Of a DNA stretch of 41,048 nucleotides, positions 18,311 to 26,675 are shown piece after piece (positions within the stretch are counted from its first letter, which is position 1; every line of letters begins with the position of its first letter). The DNA is from Mycobacterium sp. 1245805.9. Its GTDB lineage: Bacteria > Actinomycetota > Actinomycetes > Mycobacteriales > Mycobacteriaceae. The notes under the pieces are model-generated. The model was not told the origin of the DNA. It was given only the letters and a program-made list of their open reading frames with translations, and did not search any database. Location of the stretch: positions 1-41,048 of the forward strand of contig NZ_LZKR01000007.1 in the NCBI RefSeq assembly GCF_001672915.1. Direction: 5' to 3'. Position numbers and translations under genes: made by a program.

Positions 18311-19627
18311 TCAGTGTCGGCCCATGCCGTAGTACTCGAACCCCTCGGCCCGCAGCCGCTTTGGGTCATAGATGTTTCGGCCATCGAACACAACGAAACC
18401 TCGCATCGTCGACTTGAGGCGCTGCCATGACGGCCGCTGGAACTGCTTCCACTCGGTGACGAGGAGCAGCGCATCGGCGCCCTCGGCGGCCTCATACATG
18501 TTAGCGGCGTACTCGATGGAATCCCCAAGCTCCTTTTGCGCCTGCACGGTCGCCTCGGGATCATAGGCCCGCACCGTCGCCCCGAGCTCAACCAGCCTGC
18601 TCGCGATGACGACCGAGGGGGCCTCGCGCATGTCGTCGGTCTGCGGCTTGAAGCTCAGACCCCACAGCGCGAACCGGAGGCCGTCCAGCGTCGTGGCAGG
18701 CGATTGGCCCCCGAAATGGGTCAAGATCTTGGCCACCAGGGCGGATTTCTGGCCGCTGTTGACCTCGTCGACCGCACGCAACAGACGCGTGTCCAACCCC
18801 ATGCTGGCGGCCGTATGGATAAGCGCCTGAACGTCTTTCGGCAAGCACGAGCCACCGTAGCCCACCCCGGGAAAGAGGAATTCGTACCGGATGCGCCGGT
18901 CGGCCCCGATGGCCTCCCGCACCGCCGAAATGTCGGCGCCGGCCTTCTCGCACAGATTCGAGATCTCGTTGATGAATGAAATCTTGGTCGCAAGGAAGCA
19001 GTTCGCCGCATACTTCGTCATCTCGGCGCTCCTGATGTCCATCGTGATCAGGGGATTGAACGTCCGCAGAAACGGCTCGTAGACCTCATGCATGATGTCG
19101 AGGGCGCGCTTGGAGTCGCTGCCGATCACCACACGGTCGGGCTTCATGAAGTCCGCGATCGCCGTGCCCTCCTTCAAAAATTCGGGATTGGATACGACGT
19201 CGAATTCGTGCTTGGCCTTCTTCGCGACGATCGCCCGTACCTCGTCGGCTGTACCGACCGGCACGGTGGACTTGTCGACCACCACCTTGTAGCGGTCCAG
19301 GTACGACCCGATGTCCTCGGCCACGGAATAGACGTAGGACAGGTTGGCCTCGCCACTTTGGCTCATGGGCGTCGCGACAGCGATGAAGATGACGTCGCCA
19401 TGCTCGACGCCGCGTCGCGTATCGGTCGTGAAGTCGATGCATCCCATCTCCCGATTGCGCTCGATGAGCTCCGTCAGTCCGGGCTCATAGATCGGGACCT
19501 CCCCCGCTAAGAGCCGTTCCACTTTCGACTGGTCGATATCGACGCAGACGACGTCGTTGCCGCTGTCCGCCAGGCAGGCGCCCGTAACCAGCCCGACGTA
19601 GCCGCACCCGATCACCGTTATCTTCAC
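18311..19627 (-). CDS. UDP-glucose 6-dehydrogenase
   Basis: A 438-residue NAD-dependent four-electron dehydrogenase that makes UDP-glucuronate. MKITVIGCGYVGLVTGACLAD is the Rossmann start, STVPVGTAD the inter-domain motif, and NPEFLKEGTAI the substrate loop. GGSCLPKD carries the catalytic Cys261, and ALWGLSFKPQTDDMREAPS opens the UDP-binding domain. The length is normal for the family. The GTG start has AAGGGGA just upstream. It is followed by the decarboxylase gene and preceded, across 100 bases, by the polytopic protein at 19728. It is clearly distinct from the second dehydrogenase at 30749, which has GPCLLKD. Confidence 0.94.
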   Translation of the reverse strand: MKITVIGCGYVGLVTGACLADSGNDVVCVDIDQSKVERLLAGEVPIYEPGLTELIERNREMGCIDFTTDTRRGVEHGDVIFIAVATPMSQSGEANLSYVYSVAEDIGSYLDRYKVVVDKSTVPVGTADEVRAIVAKKAKHEFDVVSNPEFLKEGTAIADFMKPDRVVIGSDSKRALDIMHEVYEPFLRTFNPLITMDIRSAEMTKYAANCFLATKISFINEISNLCEKAGADISAVREAIGADRRIRYEFLFPGVGYGGSCLPKDVQALIHTAASMGLDTRLLRAVDEVNSGQKSALVAKILTHFGGQSPATTLDGLRFALWGLSFKPQTDDMREAPSVVIASRLVELGATVRAYDPEATVQAQKELGDSIEYAANMYEAAEGADALLLVTEWKQFQRPSWQRLKSTMRGFVVFDGRNIYDPKRLRAEGFEYYGMGRH

Positions 19628-19727
19628 GAGATCCCCTTCTTCTCATGGATCGCCGCCCATACTCTCGCAAGCGCGAGTCCCCCGCCCAGTTTTCGCAAAC
19701 GATCGTGGAGTCGGCGATCGTGCAACG

Positions 19728-21257
19728 TCAATGTGGCCCCGCGGCCCGAAGCGATTCCTCCGAGGACTCGCCCGCCGGCTCCGATGTCGATGCGATGTTG
19801 ACCCCGGGCTCAGGAGGGCCTCCCGCCTGAGCCGGACATTCGTCAGCGCAACGCGAGGAAACCGGGCGGCGCGCGTAGGAAACGATGATGACGACACAGG
19901 CGACCAGCCATAGGACTGGAATCAGAAACATCGTGGTGCCGGTGACCGTACGGGTCCCGACACCTGGCACCTCAACGGTGCTGATCGGGGCGGGCAGCAC
20001 AATCTGGGCGACGCTGAGCGCCGCCGCCAAACTCACGCTGAGTCCGACCATGCGACGGCGGTCGCCCAGCTTTGCGAAACGGTCGAATAGTCCGCCACCG
20101 GGTGGGCCATCGGGGTCCCGCGCGACCAGTGCGGCGACCGGCAAAACGCATACCAAGTAGTAATAGAGGGTTTGCGGGGGGAAGAGTGTGGCGGTGACCA
20201 GCAGCACGATGCCCACCATGACCGGGGGCACCCGTCGCCCCAGCGCCAGCACGGAGACGACCACGGCGAGGAGAACCACGTACCCGATCGCCGATCGCGG
20301 ACCAAGGAGAAAGTCCTCGGGGACCTTGCCGCCGGTCTGCGAAGCCTTGATGTTGTCCGGGATCAACAACACGGCTCTGCTGAAAGACACGTTCCGACCA
20401 CTGAAAAGCAGCGGGTTGGAACCGCTGAAGTCACGGAAATTGTGGATCGACTCTGCAATCGACCCGGGAAAGGCCCGCGGCCACGCCAGATACGCGGCGA
20501 TATTCGAGACAACGATGCCGGCAATGGCGATACCACCCCACCGCCACCGTCGGGCCGCGAACAACGCCACGGCCAATACAGCGAACGGCGGTTTCACCAG
20601 CGCCGCCAGCACCACCATGATCGTGACGAGGCCCCATTGTCGCCGGCACAGTCCGACCAGCAGGACCAGCGCGATCGGTACCAGGAACCCCGTCGAGTTT
20701 CCCCGATCGATCACCATCCACGCCGGCACCGCCGCGGCGCCCAGCGCCACAAAGACCACCACCCGCTCCAGGCCCCGTGCCCCGCGGGCCGCCCAAACCG
20801 CGGGGGAAAGGACCGCCATCGTCAGCGCGACCAGATAACCGATCAGCCCCAATCGCGGGGCGCCCAGCAACTTTCCAAGAAGCCCGAACACCAGGTGCGG
20901 GATCATTCCCGCCGCCGGGTACTGCATCCGCACCAGCGGGTGCGGCGGGGGCAGCGGGTAGGCCACCCAGGGATCGGGTCGCAACACGGCTTTCACAACC
21001 ATCCCGTAGTCGCTGAAGCAGTGCTGCCCGATATTCATTTCCCCAGCGACATAGCAGTCCTCGGGGAAGGCCACGAGAGAGGAAAGCGCGTCGACGGAGT
21101 AGTACTGGGTCAGCGCGTAAGTCAGGGCCGCGGAAAGCGCTGACCCGAGCAGGATGATGCCGAGCATGATGCTTCGTTCGGACTCGCTGGCGACCGCCGA
21201 CGCCCGCTTTCGGAGCCGGATCGCCGAACCGCGCAACAACTCGCGGGTTTGATTCAA
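19728..21257 (-). CDS. Polytopic membrane protein, GT-C/GT87-like
   Basis: A 509-residue integral membrane protein with about ten hydrophobic segments. After the first helix a long extracytoplasmic loop (SLVAFPEDCYVAGEMNIGQ) contains paired acidic residues, as in GT-C polyprenyl-phosphate-sugar-dependent transferases. It resembles the DUF2029/GT87 group that contains mycobacterial mannosyl- and arabinosyltransferases. Immediately upstream lie GT2, gtrA-like and gtrB-like genes, so it may be the outward-facing transferase of a Gtr-type system (inference). TTG 21257 is chosen because GAGGAGAG precedes it at good spacing. An ATG at 21353 has no Shine-Dalgarno and would add 32 basic, unconserved-looking residues. 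The C-terminal 50 residues are Pro/Ser/Glu-rich. Confidence 0.78.
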   Translation of the reverse strand: MNQTRELLRGSAIRLRKRASAVASESERSIMLGIILLGSALSAALTYALTQYYSVDALSSLVAFPEDCYVAGEMNIGQHCFSDYGMVVKAVLRPDPWVAYPLPPPHPLVRMQYPAAGMIPHLVFGLLGKLLGAPRLGLIGYLVALTMAVLSPAVWAARGARGLERVVVFVALGAAAVPAWMVIDRGNSTGFLVPIALVLLVGLCRRQWGLVTIMVVLAALVKPPFAVLAVALFAARRWRWGGIAIAGIVVSNIAAYLAWPRAFPGSIAESIHNFRDFSGSNPLLFSGRNVSFSRAVLLIPDNIKASQTGGKVPEDFLLGPRSAIGYVVLLAVVVSVLALGRRVPPVMVGIVLLVTATLFPPQTLYYYLVCVLPVAALVARDPDGPPGGGLFDRFAKLGDRRRMVGLSVSLAAALSVAQIVLPAPISTVEVPGVGTRTVTGTTMFLIPVLWLVACVVIIVSYARRPVSSRCADECPAQAGGPPEPGVNIASTSEPAGESSEESLRAAGPH

Positions 21258-21365
21258 ACTGCACTCTCCTCGTTTCTCGCAAGGCGGTTGCCGGAGCAGC
21301 GTGCATCGACTACGCCGCAACCGAGGTTGAACGCGCGACATGTGGAGGGACATGCGCTGTGCCGT

Positions 21366-22286
21366 TTACGGCTGGCCGCCTATTCGCCCTCTCTCTTGCA
21401 TCACAATGCCCACCTCGTCTGCTCCGCCCCCACCGCGCTCAGAGGCATCGGCGGCGGCGGCCATCCGCCGGCCGAGCCATACGTAGACAGCGCGTCGCGC
21501 AGCGGCGTTGAAGCGCGCGCGAGCGTTGCCGATGAGAAGGTCCCGCCGAGAAATAAGCCCGGGGTGTGCGGTTGAGAGCTGACGGTGAAAGCCGATGACC
21601 ATGGCAGCCTGAGCTCGCGTCACCCGAACACTCCACTGAGATTGGTTTATCCGGAACGCAGCAAGTGCGCGCGGGACGGCCACCAGGTTTCCGCGCAGCA
21701 GCACCGCGCAGTAGGTCGCCTCGTCGACCATCCATGGGATGCGATCGTCCCAACCGCCCGCATCGACGAGCGCTGCGCGCCTCAACAGCACCGACGCCGG
21801 CTCACCGAAGATGTTTGTGCCCGCCCGCACGGTGTGCCGGATCGCCTCGGCGCCATGGACTTCACCGCGCAGTCCAGCCAACCCGTGGTTGCGCAACACC
21901 GGCCTTCCCGCGGCGTCAATGACATGCCTGGTGCTGGCCGCCATCACCGACTGCGGATGCGCTTCCAATGCCGCGACCTGTTCTGCCAAGCTGTGCGGCA
22001 GGAGCAGATCGTCGCCGCACACCAACTTGACGAACTCACCGGTCGCGAGATCGGTGACGGCGTTGAAATTTGCCGGCGCTCCGCCACCAGATGCCAACCG
22101 CGTCAACCGAACTCGGGGGTCGGAGGCGAACTTCTGCAGCGCCTCCCAGGTGCCGTCGGTAGAGCTGTGATCGGACACAACCAGCTCGAAATCGCCGAAG
22201 GTCTGCGCCAGAATCGAATCCAGGGTGGCATCGATGAATGCGACCTGGTTGTACGCAGGGACGACGACCGATACGCGGGGCGGCAC
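21366..22286 (-). CDS. GT2 glycosyltransferase
   Basis: A 306-residue GT-A enzyme. PRVSVVVPAYNQVAFIDATLDS, VVSDHSSTDGTWE, and KLVCGDDLLLPHSL with the GDD metal site give the fold. NIFGEPASVLLRRAALVDAGGWDD is the acceptor-side block. It is distantly like the Rv1520-type enzyme at 10216. It lies between the gtrA-like gene (2 bases upstream) and the GT-C-like gene, so it belongs to the same transcript. The donor is unknown. UDP-xylose made downstream is possible. Confidence 0.88.
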   Translation of the reverse strand: MPPRVSVVVPAYNQVAFIDATLDSILAQTFGDFELVVSDHSSTDGTWEALQKFASDPRVRLTRLASGGGAPANFNAVTDLATGEFVKLVCGDDLLLPHSLAEQVAALEAHPQSVMAASTRHVIDAAGRPVLRNHGLAGLRGEVHGAEAIRHTVRAGTNIFGEPASVLLRRAALVDAGGWDDRIPWMVDEATYCAVLLRGNLVAVPRALAAFRINQSQWSVRVTRAQAAMVIGFHRQLSTAHPGLISRRDLLIGNARARFNAAARRAVYVWLGRRMAAAADASERGGGGADEVGIVMQERGRIGGQP

Positions 22287-22288
22287 GG

Positions 22289-22795
22289 CTAGCCTTGCCC
22301 CCGATCAGCCAGGCCGAGTTCGGCGGGGCTGCGGCGAAACGAGAACCCGCGGTGAGCGAACCAGCTGTAGACCACGGTAACGCCAGTAATCGCAAACTGC
22401 GATAATAGCACCGGCCAGCCCAAGCCCTCGACCAGCACCGGCAGCATCGCGAAATTGAACCCAAGGGTGGACAGGTTCACCAACGCGAATCTGACCAAAT
22501 CGCGGAACACGTGGCCGGTCACCCGGAACACGAACCGCCGATAAAGCACGAAGGCGCACAACACGGCCGCGCAATATGCGCAGAGCAACGCGCCGAGGTA
22601 TCCGACGGTCCCCCGCGGAAACAGCCACAGAAACAACATGAACCACAGTGTTCCGACCGCGGTGTTTATGCCTCCGACAAGGAGAAACGCCACCCGCTGG
22701 TCGCGGACCAACCGAAACAGCGGACCAGGAACGCCGGTCATCCCCGCGGGCGGACGGATGCGCTCCTCGTCCCCGGCAAATGCGTCGAGGCTCAT
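22289..22795 (-). CDS. GtrA-like small membrane flippase
   Basis: A 168-residue protein with four predicted transmembrane helices: VAFLLVGGINTAVGTLWFML, LGALLCAYCAAVLCAFVLYRR, FALVNLSTLGFNFAMLPVL and LSQFAITGVTVVYSWFAHR. The NTAVGT segment, the Tyr-Arg-Arg turn (YRRFVFR) and the basic FSFRRSP end are typical of the GtrA family. GtrA proteins are thought to flip polyprenyl-phosphate-linked sugars; in mycobacteria the related Rv3789 acts with arabinan synthesis. ATG 22795 is chosen because the GtrA region follows closely and the frame further upstream overlaps the preceding gene. It lies directly downstream of the GtrB-like gene, the classic gtrB-gtrA pairing. Confidence 0.88.
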   Translation of the reverse strand: MSLDAFAGDEERIRPPAGMTGVPGPLFRLVRDQRVAFLLVGGINTAVGTLWFMLFLWLFPRGTVGYLGALLCAYCAAVLCAFVLYRRFVFRVTGHVFRDLVRFALVNLSTLGFNFAMLPVLVEGLGWPVLLSQFAITGVTVVYSWFAHRGFSFRRSPAELGLADRGQG

Positions 22796-22805
22796 CGAGG
22801 CCCCG

Positions 22806-23813
22806 TCAGGCGGACGGCTTCGGCGGGCCCGCGTACATGGCGCCCGCCCGGTCCGCTGCGGCAACGGACCCCGCGACGCCGCCCACCATGTCGCGGATCA
22901 GGAACAGCGGCCGTCCCTTGCTCTGCTCATACATTCGGCCCAGGTAGGCGCCGATGATGCCGAGCATCAAGAACTGCACTCCCGTCAGCAGACCGATCGC
23001 TGCCATCAGCGAACTCCAGCCGGGAACCGTCTGGCCAAGAAGCGCGCCCCGGATCGAGTTGATGGCGGCGGCAAAGCCGATGCCCGCCATCACCCAGCCG
23101 AGCAGCACCGACAACCTGAGCGGGACCATCGAGAAGGACGTGATGGCGTCAGCGGCGAATCGCACCATCTTGGTGAACGGATACTTGCTCTCACCGGCCG
23201 CCCGCGCGTCCCGGTCATAGATCAGTGGCACCTGCTTGCCGCCAATCCAAGACACCATGCCGCGGACGAACCTGTGCCGCTCGGGCATCGCGATCAGAAG
23301 GTCCAGCACGCGACGTGTGATTAGACGAAAATCACCTGTGTCGCAAGGGATCTCAACTTCAGTCATGCGGCCAATGAGACGGTAGAAGAGCGCAGCAGTT
23401 GCCCGCTTGAGAACGCCCTCGCCGGCACGTCGGCGTCGCTGTCCATAGACGACATCGGCGCCCTCGTCCATCAACGCCATCATCTCGGGCAACAGCTCAG
23501 GCGGATCCTGCAGATCCGCGTCGATGATCAACACGCGATCGCCGCGGCATACGCTCAGCCCCGCGGTGAGCGCCAGCTGATGCCCATGGTTGCGCATCAA
23601 CCGCACCCCGACGACCCGGGAATCCTCCACGGCCGCCTTTTCGATTATTTCCCATGTCCGATCGCGCGAACCGTCATCGACCAGGACCAATTCGCCGGTT
23701 CCGCCCAACGAATCCAGCACACCCCCGACCCGGCTGAGAAACAGCGGCAGCACGTCTTCTTCGTCGTAGCACGGCGCCACCACCGAGACTGCCGGGCGAA
23801 CCAACACAGTCAT
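22806..23813 (-). CDS. GtrB/DPM1-like polyprenyl-phosphate glycosyltransferase
   Basis: A 335-residue GT2 with two C-terminal transmembrane helices. AVSVVAPCYDEEDVLPLFLSR begins the domain, ELVLVDDGSRDRTWE is the nucleotide site, and DADLQDPP at residues 98-105 is the metal site. GDFRLITRRVLDLL and GESKYPFTKMVRFAADAI are the DPM1/GtrB signatures. Hydrophobic stretches follow at about 235-260 and 270-295. Such enzymes load one sugar from a UDP- or GDP-donor onto polyprenyl phosphate on the cytoplasmic face. It is the first gene of the seven-gene cassette. ATG 23813 is chosen: no Shine-Dalgarno is present, but a TAAATT -10 sits 7 nt upstream. Confidence 0.92.
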   Translation of the reverse strand: MTVLVRPAVSVVAPCYDEEDVLPLFLSRVGGVLDSLGGTGELVLVDDGSRDRTWEIIEKAAVEDSRVVGVRLMRNHGHQLALTAGLSVCRGDRVLIIDADLQDPPELLPEMMALMDEGADVVYGQRRRRAGEGVLKRATAALFYRLIGRMTEVEIPCDTGDFRLITRRVLDLLIAMPERHRFVRGMVSWIGGKQVPLIYDRDARAAGESKYPFTKMVRFAADAITSFSMVPLRLSVLLGWVMAGIGFAAAINSIRGALLGQTVPGWSSLMAAIGLLTGVQFLMLGIIGAYLGRMYEQSKGRPLFLIRDMVGGVAGSVAAADRAGAMYAGPPKPSA

Positions 23814-23820
23814 GGGCGTT

Positions 23821-23826
23821 AATTTA
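23821..23826 (-). promoter_or_regulatory. Predicted leaderless promoter -10 (TAAATT) of the gtrB-led operon
   Basis: On the minus strand TAAATT ends 7 nt before ATG 23813 within the AT-rich run 23819-23829. No ribosome-binding site is present in the AT-rich leader. This fits a leaderless mycobacterial transcript that would drive the seven-gene cassette down to 16388. Confidence 0.55.
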
Positions 23827-24152
23827 ATTCTCAGGTTCGGTTGGCGTGGGATTTTTCGATTATCGCGCGGCGATTTCAACGGATCGTAACGCGGCGATCA
23901 CTACCCCTCCCGGTTGTAACGTACTGAGCAGGCACAATGCCTCGATCGGCCGCCGAAAAGCCCGCCCCGGCCGCATTCCCGAGAGTCGATCGGCCGCCCG
24001 GGCTGCCCGTCGGGCCCGTTCCGGCGCCCACCACGTAAGCAGTGAAGTATCGTCGCGTTTGTTGCCCGGCCGCCCGGTGGTCCCCACCTCTGCGGAGCCC
24101 CCATCAGTCGGTCGGCGCGTCGAGGCCAACGCGGCACTAACCCTGGTAGGAA
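23827..24152. other. Divergent intergenic region between the gtrB-led operon and epiA
   Basis: With the AT-rich promoter edge this gap is 339 bases, the longest without a gene in the window. Small open frames here are Arg-rich and look like high-GC shadows. A TTGTAA near 23913 followed by CACAAT could be a promoter for epiA, but the match is weak. No terminator, tRNA or repeat was recognised. Confidence 0.5.
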
Positions 24153-25124
24153 ATGAGCGAAGCGGACGTATCAGTAGGAGTGCTTGACCGCGCGGCGCCC
24201 GTGTACATAGCGGGTCACCGGGGGCTGGTCGGATCGGCTCTGGTCAGAAAATTCGAGGCCGAGGGCTTCACGAACCTCATTGTGCGATCGCGGTCCGAAC
24301 TCGACTTGCGGGATCGGGACGCTACGTTCGGATTTGTTCTCGAGTCCAGGCCCCGGGTGATCGTCGACGCCGCCGCGAGAGTTGGTGGCATCCTCGCCAA
24401 CGACACCTATCCGGCGGAGTTTCTCTCCGAGAACCTGCAGATCCAGGTCAACCTGCTGGATGCCGCCGCGGCCGCCCGAGTACCGCGGCTGCTGTTCCTC
24501 GGTTCCTCTTGCATCTATCCGAAGTACAGCCCGCAGCCCATCAAAGAAAGTGCACTGCTCACCGGTCCTTTGGAGCCGACAAACGACGCTTACGCGATCG
24601 CGAAGATAGCCGGCATCCTGCAAATCCAGGCCGTCCGACGCCAATACGGCTTGGCGTGGATCTCGGCTATGCCGACGAACTTGTACGGCCCGGGCGACAA
24701 CTTCTCCGTCTCAGGCTCGCACCTGCTACCGGCGCTGATTCGCCGGTACGACGAAGCGAGGGCCGCTGGGGCGGCAGAAGTCACCAACTGGGGCACCGGA
24801 ACTCCACGGCGCGAGCTATTGCATGTCGACGATCTCGCGACCGCCTGCCTGTATCTCTTGGAGCACTTCGACGGGCCGAATCAAGTCAACGTGGGTACCG
24901 GTGTCGATCACACCATCCGTGAGATCGCCGATATGGTGGCCGAAGCGGTCGGGTATAGCGGCGAGACACGTTGGGACCCAACCAAACCGGACGGGACGCC
25001 CCGCAAATTGTTGGATGTTTCGATGTTGCGGGAAGCGGGCTGGCGCGCCCAGATCGCGTTGCCCGACGGAATCGCGAGAACGGTAGCCTGGTATCGCGCG
25101 AACGCGAGCGCAGTGCGGCAATGA
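24153..25124 (+). CDS. epiA: GDP-L-fucose synthase-type epimerase/reductase
   Basis: A 323-residue SDR that 3,5-epimerises and reduces GDP-4-keto-6-deoxymannose to GDP-L-fucose (or, for some relatives, another GDP-6-deoxyhexose). GHRGLVG at residues 21-27 is the Rossmann motif, typical of GDP-fucose synthases. AARVGGILANDTYPAEF, LGSSCIYPK with the catalytic Cys, DAYAIAKIAG with the catalytic Tyr and Lys, and PTNLYGPGDNFS are all canonical. It matches M. tuberculosis EpiA (Rv1512). The ATG follows GGTAGGAA closely. Its partner gmdA is 7.8 kb upstream, beyond the minus-strand xylose cassette. The FkbM methyltransferase follows after 40 bases. Confidence 0.93.
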   Translation: MSEADVSVGVLDRAAPVYIAGHRGLVGSALVRKFEAEGFTNLIVRSRSELDLRDRDATFGFVLESRPRVIVDAAARVGGILANDTYPAEFLSENLQIQVNLLDAAAAARVPRLLFLGSSCIYPKYSPQPIKESALLTGPLEPTNDAYAIAKIAGILQIQAVRRQYGLAWISAMPTNLYGPGDNFSVSGSHLLPALIRRYDEARAAGAAEVTNWGTGTPRRELLHVDDLATACLYLLEHFDGPNQVNVGTGVDHTIREIADMVAEAVGYSGETRWDPTKPDGTPRKLLDVSMLREAGWRAQIALPDGIARTVAWYRANASAVRQ

Positions 25125-25152
25125 AGAAGCCGTTGGCCCCGGTCATGCGTGT

Positions 25153-25158
25153 TAGTGT
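25153..25158 (+). promoter_or_regulatory. Predicted -10 (TAGTGT) of a leaderless FkbM transcript
   Basis: TAGTGT ends 6 nt before GTG 25165 and there is no purine-rich ribosome-binding site between. It suggests that the methyltransferase gene can be transcribed separately from epiA, 40 bases upstream. Confidence 0.45.
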
Positions 25159-25164
25159 GGCGCC

Positions 25165-25896
25165 GTGAATTTGTCCCACCGTGCTCGTAACATCTTGCGT
25201 CGCACCGGTATCGAGCTGTCGCGTTACGATCCCGCGCTCGACTGGAAACGCAATTTCATCAATCAGTTGAGAACGAGTCGGGTGAACGTGATCCTCGATA
25301 TCGGCGCCAACTCGGGGCAATACGCCGCCGGCCTCCGCGCCGCGGGCTTCGAGGGTCGCATCGTCTCGTTCGAACCGCTGGCGGACCCATTTTCCCAGCT
25401 GGAGGCCAAAGCGTCTCGCGATCCGCTCTGGGATTGTCGCCGCTGCGCACTGGGTGACTCCGACGGCACGATCTCGATCAACGTCGCGGGCAATTCCGGC
25501 GAGAGCAGTTCCGTGTTGCCGATGTTGCGAACCCATCAGGAGGCCTTCCCGCCGGCGAACTACGTTGGTGTCGAGGAAGTCCCGATTCGCCAACTTGATT
25601 CTGTAGCAACGGAAATCCTCGGACCGACCGATGTGGCTTTCCTGAAAATCGATGTTCAGGGGTTTGAGAAGCAGGTGCTCGCCGGCGGTAATTCTACGGT
25701 GCACAACCATTGCGCTGGCATGCAACTGGAACTGTCTTTCCTGCCTTTGTACGACGGGGGAATGCTCATCCGTGAGGCACTGGACATTGCATATTCGTTG
25801 GGCTTCACGCTGACCGGACTGTCGCCCTGCTTCACGGACCTGCGCAATGGTCGAACCCTCCAGGCTGACGGCATCTTCTTTCGAACGGAAGGTTGA
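25165..25896 (+). CDS. FkbM-family methyltransferase (Rv1513-like)
   Basis: A 243-residue SAM-dependent O-methyltransferase of the FkbM type. LDIGANSGQYA around residues 44-54 is motif I, GRIVSFEPLADPFSQLE the ribose-binding region, and VAFLKIDVQGFEKQVLAGG the FkbM hallmark motif. As I recall it is close in sequence and length to M. tuberculosis Rv1513, which lies next to epiA. FkbM enzymes methylate sugar or polyketide hydroxyls, so methylation of a 6-deoxyhexose made by GmdA/EpiA is plausible. GTG is the start. The following GT2 overlaps or abuts its stop. Confidence 0.9.
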   Translation: MNLSHRARNILRRTGIELSRYDPALDWKRNFINQLRTSRVNVILDIGANSGQYAAGLRAAGFEGRIVSFEPLADPFSQLEAKASRDPLWDCRRCALGDSDGTISINVAGNSGESSSVLPMLRTHQEAFPPANYVGVEEVPIRQLDSVATEILGPTDVAFLKIDVQGFEKQVLAGGNSTVHNHCAGMQLELSFLPLYDGGMLIREALDIAYSLGFTLTGLSPCFTDLRNGRTLQADGIFFRTEG

Positions 25897-25901
25897 CCAG
25901 A

Positions 25902-26675
25902 GTGCCCGCGGCACCGTTGTTTTCGATCATCGTCCCCGCCTTTAACGTTACGACGACCCTCCGCACCTGCTTCGACAGCGTCGCCAGCCAAAGCTTCGGC
26001 GACTTCGAGCTGGTTCTGGTCGACGGAGCCTCGACGGACGACACTCTGGACATCGCCAAAAGCTTCGCACCCCGGCTCGGCGCGCGTCTGGTCATCCACT
26101 CCGGCCCCGATGACGGCGCCTACGACGCCATGAACCGCGGCGTCGCCCTTGCCACCGGAACCTGGCTCATTTTCCTAGGCGCCGACGACGCCCTGTACGC
26201 GCCAGACACGCTCACCCAAGTCGCCGCATTCCTCGACGGACACGACCACAGCGACCTCGTCTACGGCGACGTAATCATGCGCTCGAACTCTTCCCGGTAC
26301 GCGGGCCCCTTCGACCTCGATCGTTTGCTTTTCGAGCAGAACATCTGCCACCAGGCGATTTTCTATCGCCGCGAACTCTTCGCCGGCATCGGTCCGTTCA
26401 ACCTGCGCTATCCGGTATGGGCGGACTGGGATTTCAATATTCGCTGCTTCTCCAACCCAGCGCTCGTGATCCGCTACATGGACATCGTCATTGCCCGCTA
26501 CAACGACATGGCCGGAATCAGTAAGCGGAAGGACAAAGAGCTGAAAAAGCGGCTACCGTCGTACTTCCATTGGGCGGCAATGGAAATGACCCGCCGGACG
26601 CTCGCCCGTTTGGGGCGCCATATCGTCGGCGGCTGGCAGGCCCGCCGAACCCGGTCAGGACGACTTCACGGCTGA
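25902..26675 (+). CDS. GT2 glycosyltransferase (Rv1514c-like)
   Basis: A 257-residue GT-A protein. PLFSIIVPAFNVTTTLRTCFDS, LVLVDGASTDDTLDIAKSF, DDGAYDAMNRGVALATGTW and IFLGADDALYAPDTL define it. YPVWADWDFNIRCFSNP is the acceptor block. The DGAYDAMNRG segment is typical of WcaA/WcaE-like colanic-acid glycosyltransferases. A TTG at 25893 overlaps the preceding stop, but GGAAGG at 25887-25892 lies 9 nt before GTG 25902, so the GTG is chosen. It probably acts after GmdA/EpiA and the FkbM methyltransferase. The last 10 bases overlap the convergent membrane-protein gene. Confidence 0.88.
   Translation: MPAAPLFSIIVPAFNVTTTLRTCFDSVASQSFGDFELVLVDGASTDDTLDIAKSFAPRLGARLVIHSGPDDGAYDAMNRGVALATGTWLIFLGADDALYAPDTLTQVAAFLDGHDHSDLVYGDVIMRSNSSRYAGPFDLDRLLFEQNICHQAIFYRRELFAGIGPFNLRYPVWADWDFNIRCFSNPALVIRYMDIVIARYNDMAGISKRKDKELKKRLPSYFHWAAMEMTRRTLARLGRHIVGGWQARRTRSGRLHG

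Noticed and set aside
23846..24187. Small Arg-rich frame between the gtrB-like gene and epiA
   Set aside because: No start signal, biased composition and overlap with the epiA start; likely non-coding.
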